In this document: piece by piece, positions 45,470 through 56,935 of the stretch
Position numbering within the stretch: the stretch's first letter is position 1
Layout: the number at the start of each line of letters is the position of its first letter
NCBI GenBank assembly: GCA_948567375.1
Contig: OX419757.1
Location: forward strand, 72,726,001 to 72,790,000
Length of the DNA stretch: 64,000 nt
Source of the DNA: Lunularia cruciata
Lineage: Eukaryota; Streptophyta; Marchantiopsida; Lunulariales; Lunulariaceae
Direction of reading: 5' to 3'
Notes under the pieces: model-generated
What the model saw: only the letters and a program-made list of their open reading frames with translations
What the model was told of the DNA's origin: nothing
Database searches by the model: none
Program-made: the position numbers and the translations under genes

Positions 45470-46350
45470 ATGGTGGCAATACTTGATGTTGTCCTTGCTA
45501 TGCAACAACAAATTGAGCACCTTACTCGATTGTTGGATGAACGAGATCTTCAACGACAAGAGCAGGTGGAGAGAGTACCAATTTGAGAAGGAGAAGATCG
45601 GATCAGATTCCCTAAACCCAAGGTATTTGAAGGCAAGAATCTCTCGGGTGCAATGGAGAATTTTGTGTTTGATTGTGAACGTTATTTTGAAGCTACCAAT
45701 CTACAAGGTGAGCGAAAACAGATTCTCTTGGCTTCTAGCCAATTGGATGGAGTAGCAAAGCTATGGTGGAGATTTCGAGTGGAGCGAGCCAAACGACAAA
45801 TGGTTGCACCGATCTTGACATGGGTAGAATTCAAGAGTGCAATAATTAGTTGGTTCCAAGCTATAAATGCCACACGAGCTGCACGGGATAAGTTGGCAGA
45901 GTTGAAATAGATTGGCTCTGTAAGAAGTTACATCACGCAGTTCCAAAACACCATCATGAAGCTCTGGATTGATTCGTGAGGGGCTTGAAGGCAAGAACCA
46001 AATTAGAGATAACCATGCAAGAGCCACAACACTTGGAGGAATCCATGCGGTTGGCCGAACGTTTTGATTCCTTGGTGGCAACAACTTGGTCTCGACCTCA
46101 ACTCCCACAAAGCCTGCCAATACACTACACACAAGTGGAGGAGCCAACACCAATGGAGATTGATGCAATTCAACAAAGACCACTAGGCATGGCAGACAGG
46201 GAGAAACTGCAACAAAATGGTGGTTTTTTTTATTGTTGCCAGTTGGTGCATTGCATTGCTGAATGTCCACTTAAGAATGGACGACCTCGACAAGTTGCCC
46301 AAGTGGAGGTTGTGGAGCGGAATGATCAGGGAAACAAGGAATCCCAATAG
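45470..46350 (+). pseudogene. gag with zinc knuckle, family A copy 3
   Basis: The frame starts at ATG 45470 and carries QQQIEHLTRLLDERD, then TGA at 45584-45586, then FPKPKVFEGKN, DCERYFEATNL and LDGVAKLWWRF (capsid), then TAG at 45908-45910. It resumes as IGSVRSYITQFQ and, in another frame from 45976, RGLKARTKLEITMQEPQHLEE and the knuckle-like FFYCCQLVHCIAECP. The capsid is well preserved, and both stops are one C-to-T step from CGA and CAG. Confidence 0.85.
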
Positions 46351-46376
46351 GAGATTTTGAGCCGCCTATTGGGAGC

Positions 46377-47040
46377 TTGATTAGTTCCAATGGGATTGAA
46401 GGCTCAACCTATGCAAGTTTGCTTCACTTGCAAGGTATGATATCTAATAGGGGTTGTAGGATTTTGGTTGATTCTGAAAGTTCAGAGAATTGCATGTCTA
46501 TGCAAGTAGCAAAGGAATTGGGTATTCCTATCAAGCTAGTGATTGGAAGTAGTTTGATGATGGTGGATGGTAGAAAGGGTTCTACATTCCGCACCTCATA
46601 TCCTATTACCTTCAAGATTGGGAAGGAGTATTTGGAGTGTATGAGGTTTGTAGTGGCATCTCTACACTATGATATCATGCTGGGTCTACCTTGGCTTGAA
46701 TGTCATCAGGTTCAATTCGATTGGACCCGACGCCAAATTCAAGTACGACACCAAGGTATGAATTTCCAATTAGGTTGTCTGACACCTTTGAGTAAGACAC
46801 CTAAGAATAGTCAGTCCCAAGATGGGAAGTTTGTCGAGAAGGTAGCCATAGAGCGAATCTGGAAGAGAGGTGAGTCCCAAGATGGGAAGTTTGCCAGGAA
46901 GGCAACCATGGAGCAAGCTTGGAAGAGAGATGAGTCCCTAGAAGGGAAGTTTGTTAAGGAAGCAACCATAGAGCAAGCTTTGGAGGAAGATAAGTCTGTA
47001 GTCGCAGTGTGGATCAAGCCGATTGCACAAGAACAATCTG
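46377..47040 (+). pseudogene. aspartic protease and linker, family A copy 3
   Basis: It is one open frame: STYASLLHLQGMI, then ILVDSESSENCM, where the active-site glycine of DSG is a glutamate; then GIPIKLVIGS, YDIMLGLPWLE and FDWTRRQIQVRHQG; then three 60-bp linker repeats (46812-46992). At about 47040 it runs out of frame-homology into 3' non-coding sequence at the deletion join. The best-preserved protease of the family here, but likely inactive. Confidence 0.85.
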
Positions 47041-47176
47041 AGTCCTTTGGAAAGGGTATCCCCTTCATGATGCCACATAGGAGCCTATTTCTCACCTCTA
47101 GAATGCACAGACGACCATCAAGGAATTTGAAGCTTCACTGGCAACGAGTACGTCACCAACTAGCGGCGGGGGAATA

Positions 47177-47595
47177 TGTAACAATATGAAGTTTAGCAAC
47201 GAAGTTAGTCGGGCTTACAAAGTAGCACATAGTAGCCTAGAATATTTCGGAAGTATCTAGGAAGCTTCTTGGGAAGCTTCCCGGTTAACTTAGCTTGCAC
47301 CTTAAGTAAGTAGCTTCTAGAAGGAAGCTTCTAGAAGCTTCCAACTAGCTTAACTTGCACGCCAAGTAGGCGGCTTCTAGAAGGAAGCTTCTTGAGAAGC
47401 TTCCTAGTTAATTTGGCTTGCACTCTAAGAAAGCGGCTTGAGGAAGCTTCTTGAGAAGCTTCTCAAGGGCCTTGTATGCTACCTATAAATACCAAAGCCA
47501 AAGCTCATGCTAGGCATTCGGAGTTTTCCCTCATTCAAGTGTCCCAATGTGAGTTTCCATTCTCCTATTTCTCTCCTCGGATTCTGTCTTTTACA
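47177..47595 (+). repeat. 3' LTR, family A copy 3
   Basis: 419 bp, ends TG...CA. It has the four-unit heat-shock run GAAGCTTCTAGAAGCTTC at 47324-47341 and the TATA box. It differs from the 5' LTR at about 15-20 places plus two small indels. Confidence 0.9.
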
Positions 47596-47915
47596 TGTCC
47601 TTACCATCAAATTCCCCTTGCTGGTCTACCACAACATGCAGGCACTTTGTGACTTGTGAGGACTATGCCTCCACCTTGTCTCCTTCCTCGTCCTGATCCT
47701 TCATAGCTCTCATGGTTGCCATGACAATTAGCAAGATCTCTTATTCCCTTGTCAAAGCCGCAGATGAGGTCTTTGGCCCCATCTCTACCTCAGCACAACC
47801 AACTGCTATCTTCTTAGATCAGTCCAATCCGCCCTTGTTCCTTCCCCAACTCCAACTGGTCCTAACGTCTAAGCACAAGCCTCAAGATTCCCCAACATGG
47901 TTGCCACTTATGTCG
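47596..47915 (-). pseudogene. 5' end of gag and PBS region of the gag-bearing element
   Basis: This resumes the interrupted element after the family A insertion. PBS-like TGGCAACCATGTTGGGGA (minus strand) lies about 6-23 bp from the LTR. It resembles the PBS type of Athila/Tat-related elements, with several differences. Confidence 0.6.
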
Positions 47916-50138
47916 TGGGGATTGTAAGCTCTTGAGATTGCATCGAGCACTTAGCTGCTTGTGCTTATGCTAGCTTGTTCATCATAGTCTTGACACTGGT
48001 TATGTTTTCCAGCTTTGTGACAACAGCCTCTCTTGGTAGACTTTTTGCTGCTGTTCCGCGCCTAATATTCCTGAGCTGTCGTTCTAGACTATTTCTCACT
48101 CTGACCTCTTAGGTGGGTGTTGGGTTTTTGCTGTAACTTCAGGTCTGGCCCAAGCTTAGACTCAAGGATTCAAGGACTAGTCCATAGGTCATGCAATTGA
48201 CTCAAATCTAGAATTTTGTTCCATTTCCTATTTGACTTTTGTAGCCTAGCTGAATACTGTGGTGTTTATTCCATTCTTATTATTGTTTCTTATTTTTTTA
48301 CACGCACATTCAATAATCACTTCCATCTACACACCAAGTTTCAAATTCATAACTTTTCAGGATGATCAAGCAGATTTGACTGCATAACGTTTGCATCTAA
48401 GCACACTGCCTAGTCAAGCATGTATAGAACACGAAGTCAGCTTGGTCTTAACTCCTATCCCTTACAATCTTTGACTCTCTACTTGAGTCTCCACTTGACA
48501 TCTCCAAGTCTTCACTGTTCAGCAGAATTCCTTTGGTTTCTCCCTCTTGACATTATGAGTCCATACGGTCTCCTCCTCGAGTATTTCTCTCCTCACACTC
48601 CAATTAATGACCTCCCTTGATCTTTTCTTTTCCTCCAAGAAACCACCTTTCTCTCTTCCTTTCGGTGGTCCAAGACCCTCTCTGATTTTTCTGTTCCTTT
48701 CTTCTCTCTTCTCCTTGATGCCCTCTCTGCCCTTCTATGGTCCACAACTATTCTCTAATTTTTCTTTCATTTTGTTGCTGTACTTTGCTTTCAATTGCTC
48801 AATTTGCCTTCTCTCATTGTCTGATTTTCTTCTTCTCTTCTTTCGATACTATTCCTGTACTTTTTTTTGAATTCTCTCCCTTCTTCACTCTGTACTTCTT
48901 GTTTGCTCCCCTGCCTTGCTCTTGATTCTTCTTCTAACCTTCTGTCACTTGAAGCTCCTCCAAAATCCCTCTTTCTTCTCCTGAAACATTTCTTCTTCCA
49001 AACCCTCTGACACTTCTCGGATCCTTCCTGCAAAACCTCTGCCAACCTTCAAACTACTTCAAAAAATCCTCACTATCAAAAGCTCATTGCGCCAAAACAT
49101 TTCTACTTCAAAACCTCTGTCACTCAAAGCTTCTCATTTCTTGTCAAGAACCTCTCTGTCAACCTTCAAGCTTCTTCCCAAAACCCTCACTGTCCCAAGC
49201 TCGTCTCTTGAAAACATTTCCTCTTTCACAATCCCTCTGACACTTCTCCCAAAACTCCTCTCTAGCTTTACTGATCTTCCAAAAAATTGTTGCCAAGAAC
49301 CTCTCTACTCGAAGTTCCTCTCCACATCCTATTGCTCTCCGAAAACATCCCTTGCAAGAATCTATGTCAAACCTTCAACTCCTTCCCAAAATCCTCAACT
49401 GTCAAAACTCCTGAAACATTTCTTATTCCAAACCCTCTGTCACTCAAAGCTTCCCACTTCCTTCTCAAAAACAAATTGCTCCTTTCTTCAAAAAATCTGC
49501 CTCCTCTTCCTCATTGTCTGCATGACCCTGCTCGTTTTCATTAAATGTGATTCTTCTCCACTGCTCAAGCCCTCCTCAAAACCTAAAATCCTCTCTCTTC
49601 AGCTCTCTGTCCCTTTCCCTTCAATATCCTTCCTTTCCCTTTGATACATATCACTCAAAACTGCTCTATCATTCATTTATTTATTTTTTCCTTCAATCCC
49701 TCAATTCCCTATTACTGATCTCCCCGAGTTCACTCCCCATCCTCATCTCTCTTCCTCTACTCTTCTTTCTCAATACACTCTCTCCCAAAAAAACTTTTGA
49801 TACTCTCTATCTTTCTTTTGTTCTTTTGCAGACCTGTTCAGGCATTTCTCTCGAAGCCCCAAAACCCCTTGCTACTACTGCTAACTAAAATACTCTTGAG
49901 ACCCCAATAACATAAACAAACTCTAGCGTTTAAGTGACATACAAATAAACCCCAAGCTTATGTAACATAAAAGAAAATCCACCTCTCAATTTCCTCCCTC
50001 CCTTAACACAAGAGAAAATCCTTGAGCTTAGAAGAACACAAAACAACTTCTAGTTTCACCATAATATAAAACCCCCCTAGTTCATTGTAACATGAAAATG
50101 AAAGAAGATGACTCACACCAACCGGCACCAATGGTACA
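47916..50138 (-). repeat. 5' LTR (about 2.2 kb) of the gag-bearing element, pyrimidine-rich centre
   Basis: 47916-48464 pairs with the left LTR. From 48470 to about 49880 the plus strand is strongly pyrimidine-rich, with iterated phrases such as aaaacctctgtcactc and ccaaaaccctcac; open frames here are low-complexity and not genes. The end region (49890-50138) has taacataa-type phrases also found at about 57060-57260. It closes with ggtaca and then the TSD. Confidence 0.8.
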
Positions 50139-50143
50139 TGTGG
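50139..50143. other. target-site duplication, right copy (tgtgg)
   Basis: Identical to 41269-41273. Confidence 0.85.
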
Positions 50144-51720
50144 ATTATTTTCCCTTTGATACCTGCATTTTACACATTTTGTCATTGCATCCAAAGAAAT
50201 GTATATATCATTATGCACTACAATATTGGCTGAAGAAGGTGGATTTGTCTGGGAAAATTGCAAGATGGATCTTGTTATTACAAGAATTCACATACACAAT
50301 ATAAGTAAGGAAGTGGACTTTGCATTCAAATGTGGACTTCTAGTCTAAGTTGGAGACTCAAGACCAGGATCTAGGGGTAGACAACCAGTTTTTTTATGAA
50401 GAAATTTATTAGTTGATAGTATTGTGAAGTACAAGGTATGCAATATAATATCATTATTTGCATATTTGATATTTTACTAAAGGACTTGACCCGGAGCAGA
50501 GTGCAGTCTCTTTCAAGAAAATGGGACCATATCAGTTGAAGCACAACACTTTATTTAAAACGGGTGAAGATGAAGTACTTCTTAGTGCTTGGAAGCGTAC
50601 AAAGTAGGATGCTTCCAAGTGTAAGGACTCAAATACACTTGGAGTCCTTACACTTGGAAGCATAAGGAGGACACTATGCTCTAAAGAACACAATGAAGAG
50701 AATCCTTGCAATAGGGTATTAGTGGCCAACAATGTATAAGGATACTCAAGCCCATAATCAAAGTTGTGATCCTTGCCAAAGAATAGGAAAGCATATGGCT
50801 ACTATGTAGTGGCCTTTGAGACCAGTTTTGCCATTGGCCCCATTTTAGAAACAAGGAATTGATTTTGTGGGACTAATTCAACTGGTGACCCGACTCAAAA
50901 GGAAGAGATACTTTTTAGTATGCACAAATTATGCTACTAAAATGGTTGAAGCTAAAGCACCTTAGAGAGATGATGCAGAAACTATAGCCAAATTTTTCTT
51001 CTTAAACATCATTTCCCATTATGGATGTCCTTTGGAATTAGTTAGTGACAAAAGGACTCATTTTTTGAACTCACTTGTAGAGGCATTAACCAAGTATTTC
51101 CAAATTAAACATCAAAAGACAACTTCTTACAACCCAAAAGCCAATGGATTGACATAGAAAGAAAATGGATTGTTGTGTAAAATTTTGAACAAGTTGATTG
51201 TCAATTATGCCTATGATTGTGATACAAAGCTACTTGTAGCTTTGTGGGCATACCAAACAATTGAAAAAATCACCACCAATCAAACTCCATATTTCTTAAC
51301 TTATGGATTGCATCCTATCCTACCAATTGAATTTGAAGTACCATCTATTGAATCCTTTGCGAGCAATGATTGTCAGAGGAGGAAAGCCAAGATCTTCAGA
51401 TCCATCAACTGATATGGTTAGAAGAGAAGAAAGAAAATGCAATGCAAACAATGAAGGAGATACAAGATCAATGGAAAGTCAAGCATGATAAGCAATTATG
51501 GCTTGTTACTATTTGCGAGTGAGACTTGGTGATGTTGTATGACAACCACCAAATATTTTTTCAAGGCAAGTTGCACTTAAGGTGGATGGGGTCATACCAT
51601 GTAATGCACATTTTTGACAATGGTTCTCTTCAACAGGCAGACCCGGAAGGAAATCCTTTTGCCACTTGAGTCAATGGGTGGAGAGTGAGATGATATTGGA
51701 CTGTGGACATGGAAGTATAA
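50144..51720 (+). pseudogene. 3' half of the older gypsy element (RT end, RNase H end, integrase)
   Basis: After the insertion, LSLHPKKCIY (RT) jumps by deletion to QYWLKKVDLSGKIARWILLLQE (end of RNase H). Integrase follows from about 50690: YWWPTMYKDT-like and SCDPCQRIGK, then IDFVG, LNIISHYGCPLELVSDKRTHF, TTSYNPKANG, LLVALWAYQT and TPYFLTYGLHPILPIEF up to 51412, and the C-terminal GKLHLRWMGSYHV and VNGWRVR near 51560-51680. Several single stops, mostly TAG or TGA, interrupt it. Confidence 0.85.
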
Positions 51721-53912
51721 GAAAAAATGGAGCCAATGTTCATAGGGACATTTGCATTTGAGGGAAAAGGTTGTTATGTGGTACCCACATTTTTCTAATG
51801 AGTTTTAAAGAAGTGTATTGAAGTTGAATTGAAGCCAAATAGAGAAGAAAAGAGAAGAATCATGTGTTTGGATCCGACCCAAGGAAGTCTACTTCATGTC
51901 AACGGAAGAAGTATTCGGATCAGATTTGAAGAGTGGTAGACCCAAAGTAAGGATACTTTGCATTGCAATGATCAACTCGATCCAAAGAAATTGTAACAAC
52001 TTTTCTTTGGGGCAAATCAATCAAGAAGGTACACTTAAAAAAATGACTACTTTGTAAGGTAGATAAATTTGAAAGTGATAGGACTAAGGTATGCAAAATG
52101 CGTGGGTTTGATTGAAGATCAACTGAAAATAACTGCACATTGGATCACTATAAGGTTGAGACTTTGACAAGGAAGCTCCAAAATGTCAAGACAATATCCT
52201 ATTCTTCTTAAGAGTTATCATGAAGGAGTTAGAATCACAAGCCAAGTTGGGAGTTTAATTTATGAGAGACCAAGGATTGCAATTTGGCAATTAGACATGG
52301 TAGCTAGGATCAAAGTCCTTAGCAGATTTCATATCACATTTCTGGCTTGGAGCTAGAGTTTGAGTTTTCTAGGGTTCATGGCAAAAATCACTACTAGTAA
52401 TTGCATAGATGGAACCGAGGTGGAGAGAAAGAGAGGAAATCCGGCTCAATGGATTCCTTATGATAGAAGGTGACTCAGACTGCATCTGAGGATGTAGTTG
52501 GAGTCACCTTCTATTGGAAGTGTGATTCTTTGAAACTTGAGTGGACCACCTACATGATGAAGCAACATGCAATGTTCTTTCATCAGATGTTTGCATGAGA
52601 GAAGGTAAACAAGGCAAGATGTTTTCACCAGCAAAAGAAGCAGATGGCTGGGAATTGGAGAATGAACATGCCACCACATTATTTTGTACCATTTTTGGTG
52701 CATCTTTATTTGGGTTTGAACTTGCTAAACTTGGAGTAGAAGGAGAAGGAGAAGATGAAGTTGCACTTCCATGCGGATCTTGGTAGAGGTGCATACAAAG
52801 ATGAGAGATAGTATATGAAGGAGATTAGAGAAGGCAATGAATACTTCACCAGAATTGGATGGCTGTGGACTGTATCAGTCTCCATTCTAAATCTAAGGTC
52901 AAGGAAGTGTAGTCAGCTTGAGAATGTAGTATTGCTGGTTCAGCCAAGGAAGGTTAGGAGGCTGAACCCAATGCAAGAGATGGTGGCGGTGGACCTATCA
53001 TATGGAGTAGAATTGGAAGGAGAGGCACAGTCCAATGGCCGAGACTCTAAAGAAGAAGATGAAGAAAAAGAAAAAGAAGAGCTCACTTTGTAGAGCAAGG
53101 AGTCAAGCAATGAAAGCAAAGGAGAACCCAAAGTTCAACAATCAATAAAAGAGGTGGCTGAGGAGAATGATCAGGAGTTCCATGCGGCAATTGAACACAT
53201 GGAAGGAGTAGATGCCTATACTTGGAACTACCTAAGGTGGATATGGCTAAGGAGCATTAGGAAGAACTAAGATTGGTATTCCAAAGGGGAGTAAGATGGA
53301 AGAGAAGTCTACATACTGCAACTATAGGACCAAGCTGAGCTAAGGAAGACAAAGAGAGCTTGGATGAGGTTACTTTGGAGGTGAGGAGATCAAGAATTTG
53401 AGGTCAGGCACTAGCGGAAAAATCACCTATTAAAGCCAAAGAAAACAAAGCAAATGAGTTTAGAGGAGTAGAGTATATGTCAAAAATTGTCTACGCCTTG
53501 CTATTGCAATTGCAAAATAAGGAGGAGACAAAGGAAGATCATCCGAAGGTGAGGGATGAGTGGTGAGACATTTGAGTGATTAAGTCTTGCAGTTGAAGGA
53601 ATGAGTAACCCAAGGTGAAGAGGAAGCCAAAGTACTTTGGGTGGACACAATGTTGTGTTGTGGTTTGCATAGCCCATGAAAAAGTAAACTAGTGTGGTTT
53701 ATTTGTGTGATTTATCTCCGTAAAGATGGAGTAGGTCGTATGACGGATCCCACGATTGAGCTATTACCATGTGAGAAATCTATGTACATGTATATGATTG
53801 GCCACATGGATTACAGTCTTGTCTTCTTTGAGTGCTCTTATGTATATAGGTGGTGGAGAGTTGAAAGGAAGGTGTGTTTAGGTTAAGGAGTCTTGAGCAG
53901 GAGAAGAATGTT
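51721..53912 (+). other. unassigned region, possibly the 3' part of the older element
   Basis: There is an acidic/Lys-Glu low-complexity open frame at 52815-53093 (EEDEEKEKEELTL near the end) and another at 52541-52786. Neither resembles a known family. Position after integrase suggests element 3' sequence, which is inference. Confidence 0.35.
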
Positions 53913-55257
53913 GTCGGGGGATTTTTTTGGCCTTGAGAGTGCACCAAGCACCTGGCTGCTTGTGCTCTGTTTGTCTTTATTGTAGTTGATTTAGAGTTTC
54001 TCGTAGACTGACATTCTCTTGCTATTCTTGGTGTGTTGGAAATCTCAACTCAATAAGAATTTGGGGTTTTCTTTGTTTTCTGAGGTTGGGTTTCTTGAGA
54101 GTTTGTATTTGTCTTTGGCCTTCATAGAACTAGCTAGCTCATGCGGGTTCAGCTATGGTTTTGGACCCATCGGTTCCTAGAAATGGCTGGGAATTTTACA
54201 AAAAACAAATAGTATTCTATTTTGGGCTCAACCCTGCACCCATACTACTAAATCGAACCATTCATATAGATGGACTGAGAGCTCCTAAAATGGAGGTTCC
54301 TCGTTGCTAGTCAGAGATCAAACACACCATCATCTCAGGATGTGTCATTCATAAGATTTCAGCTGCGAGGTTCACAAGTTTGGACAAGCCAACCAACTCT
54401 AGTTCATACAGTGTTTGCACTAAATTATGACAGAAAATCATTTCAGCTGGCGCTTTTCACACACACTCTGTCCAGTAATAGTAAAGACACATCACCCTCT
54501 GGACCTCTTCCTTCACCTCCCAGCAGCACTCCCGTCAATGCTTCCTTGCAAAGGTTTCTGTTCTCAGCCAAAGATCCTTTCATGAAACATCCTCAGCTCT
54601 CCTGTTCACATAAATCAATTCTTGACCTCTTAACTGTTCCAATCACTGCCAAAAACTTCAGCCACATTTTTGGTGAATAACCCTATCTCCACACACTCAG
54701 CTCCTCAATTTTCCACTTCTCAGAAAACCCTCGATACATTCCACAGTCTCCTGTTCCTTTGAACCAATCCTCTTCTTCCTTCAGACTCCATTCACAAAAT
54801 ACTTCCCCTCTTTGCTTTCTTTTTGTTGTTTCAAGCATCTCAACTTTTAGAAAACTTCTATCAGCAGTTCAGTGCACAACTATCTTTGACTCTCTGTTTT
54901 CAAAGTCCTGTGCCAGCATTAGCTCAGTCATTCATGCCACATGTCAGCTTTTCCCTTGAAAATTCTCCCTCCATCCACACCCATCAGTTCTTCAATTTTG
55001 AAATTTCTCTCCCTGGTCATGTCACTTCCCAAAGCCCTCTCAAGGCATATCTCTCTCTCCCAAAACTCCACACATTCTTTCCCAAGAAAAACACAAGTCA
55101 CTCCATTCTCTTCTCCCAAAATTGTGTCACTCACCTCCTGTTTTTTCTCCCGGAAACCCTCACTATTCTCTGTAAACACTTCTCCTCAAACCCATGTCAA
55201 TTCACAAAACTTCCTGCCAGCCCTACTGATCTTCCAAAACTCCTCACTATCTAAACT

Positions 55258-56340
55258 TCACAAACATTTCTCCTGAAACCCCATGTCAATTCCCAAAAAC
55301 TTCCTGCCAGCCCTACTGTCTCTCTCAAAACTCATACTGACTAAAACGTCACAAACATTTCTCTTGAACCCCATGTCAATTCCCGAAAACTTCATGCCAG
55401 CCCTACTCAACTTCTTGAAACTCTTGCTGACTAAACTCCACAAACATTTCTCCTGAAAACCCATGTCAATTCCCAAAAACTCCACTGCCAGCCCTACTCC
55501 ACTTTCGAGACTCCTGCTGACAAAACTCCACAAACATTTCTCCTGAAAACCCATGTCAATTCCCAAAACTCCACTGCCAGCCCTACTCCACTTCCCAAAA
55601 CTCCTGCTAACTAAACTCCACAAACATATCTCCTGAAAACCCATGTCAATTCCCGAAAACTCCACTACCAGCCCTACTCCACTTCTCGAGACTCCTGTTG
55701 ACTAAAATCCAAAACATTTCTCCTAAAAACCCTCTCAATTCCTGAAACTCCACTGCCAGCCCTACTCCACTTCTCAAAACTCTTGCTGACTAAACCCCAC
55801 AAACATTTCTCCTAAAAACCCTCTCAATTCCCGAAAAACTTCCTACCAGCCCTACTCCACTTCTCCTCTCCAAGCTTGCAGTCCATTCTTGCGGGAAACT
55901 TACTTGCCTTCTCTCCTGCTCAGACCCTACTGATTTTCCAAAACTCCTCACTGTCTAAACTTCACAAACGTTTCTCCTGAAACCCCATGTCAATTCCCAA
56001 AAACTTCTTGCCAGCCCTATTGTCTCTCTCAAAACTCCTGCTGACTAAAACTTCACAAACATTTCTCTTGAAACCCCATGTCAATTCCCAAAAACTTCCT
56101 GCCAGCCCTTCTCCACTTCTCGAAACTCCTGCTGACTAAACTCCACAAACATTTCTCTTGAAAACCCATGTCAATTCCCAAAAACTCCACTGCCAGCACT
56201 ACTCCACTTCTAGAGACTCTTGTTGACTAAACTCCACAAACATTTCTCCTGAAAACCCTCTCAATTCTCGAAACTCCACGGCCAGCCCTCTTCCACTTCT
56301 CAAAACTCCTGCTGACCAAACCCCACAACGTTTCTCTTGA
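55258..56340. repeat. tandem array of about 90-bp units
   Basis: Units start near 55261, 55352, 55441, 55531 and 55621 and go on with some drift to about 56330, each with acaaacatttctcctgaaa, cccatgtcaattccc and ccagccctactccact. This gives an open frame on the minus strand with 30-residue repeats, which is a by-product of a period divisible by three. Confidence 0.9.
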
Positions 56341-56390
56341 AAACCCTCTCAATTCCCAAAAAACTTCATGCCCTACTCCACTTCTTCTAT

Positions 56391-56935
56391 CCAAGCTTGC
56401 ACTCCATTCATGCGGGAAACTTACTTTCCTTCTCTCCTACTCAGACCACCTGTCCAACTCAAAAATTCACTCTTCCCCAATCCAAGCTTGCACTCCATTC
56501 ATGTGGGAAACTTACTTGCCTTCTCTCTTGCTCATACCACCTGTCCAACTCAAAAATTCACTCTTCCCCTGTCCAAGCTTGCACTCCATTCATGCGGGAA
56601 ACTTACTTGCCTTTTCTCTCCTACTCAGACCACCTGTCCAACTCGAAAAGTCACTCTTCCCCTATCCAAGCTTGCACTCCATTCCTACAGGAAACTTACT
56701 TGCCTTCTCTCCTGCTCAGCCCACCTGTCTAACTCAAAAATTTACTATTCCCCTGTCCAAGCTTGCACTCCATTCCTACGGGAAACTTACTTGCCTTCTC
56801 TCCTGCTCAGCCCACCTGTCTAACTCAAAAATTCACTATTCCCCTATCCAAGCTTGCCCCCATTCATGTGGGAAAACCCTACTTGATTTCTCTCCTACAA
56901 AGACCTCTCTCTTAATGAAATTTTTTTTTAGCAAA
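56391..56935. repeat. tandem array of about 91-bp units, six copies
   Basis: The phrase ccaagcttgcactcc recurs at 56391, 56482, 56573, 56666, 56757 and 56848. Its sequence differs from the preceding array but its period is nearly the same. It is entirely pyrimidine-biased. Confidence 0.92.

Larger units (their letters stand above)
44787..47595 (+). mobile_element. family A retrotransposon with pol deleted (copy 3)
   Basis: LTRs at 44787-45198 and 47177-47595 are about 95 percent alike. PBS TGGTATCAGAGC is at 45200. Flanks cgtcc (44782-44786) and tgtcc (47596-47600) are a 5-bp TSD with one C/T change. Inside are gag, CCHC and protease plus linker; then at about 47040 the sequence jumps to the piece that lies just before the 3' LTR in copy 1 (SFGKGIPF, corresponding to 18640-18500). 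RT, RNase H and integrase are wholly removed. The ends needed for mobilisation in trans remain: LTRs, PBS and a purine tract (gcggcggggga, 47163-47173). Confidence 0.93.
41274..50138 (-). mobile_element. gag-bearing LTR element, itself split by a family A insertion
   Basis: It begins tggggattg at 41274 and ends ggtaca at 50138 (TG...CA), bounded by perfect 5-bp duplications tgtgg. The right LTR (5' in sense) spans 47916-50138, about 2.2 kb. The left copy matches only its first 551 bp (41274-41824). A PBS-like TGGCAACCATGTTGGGGA lies on the minus strand at about 47893-47910, next to the 5' LTR. Minus-strand gag with a CCHC knuckle is the only coding content seen, so it looks like a gag-only (non-autonomous) element. 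A family A copy sits at 44787-47595 within gag. Confidence 0.85.

Noticed and set aside
48420-49888. Open frames in the Ser/Leu/Pro-rich stretch as genes
   Set aside because: They lie within a long LTR, are low-complexity and overlap in several frames.
55258-55665. A repeat protein encoded on the minus strand (FSGIDMGFQEKCLW units)
   Set aside because: It is the translation of a 90-bp DNA tandem array; the array continues with frameshifts and no start, signal or conserved codon pattern.
55258-56935. CRISPR-like array
   Set aside because: The whole unit is repeated without unique spacers, and the host is a eukaryote.
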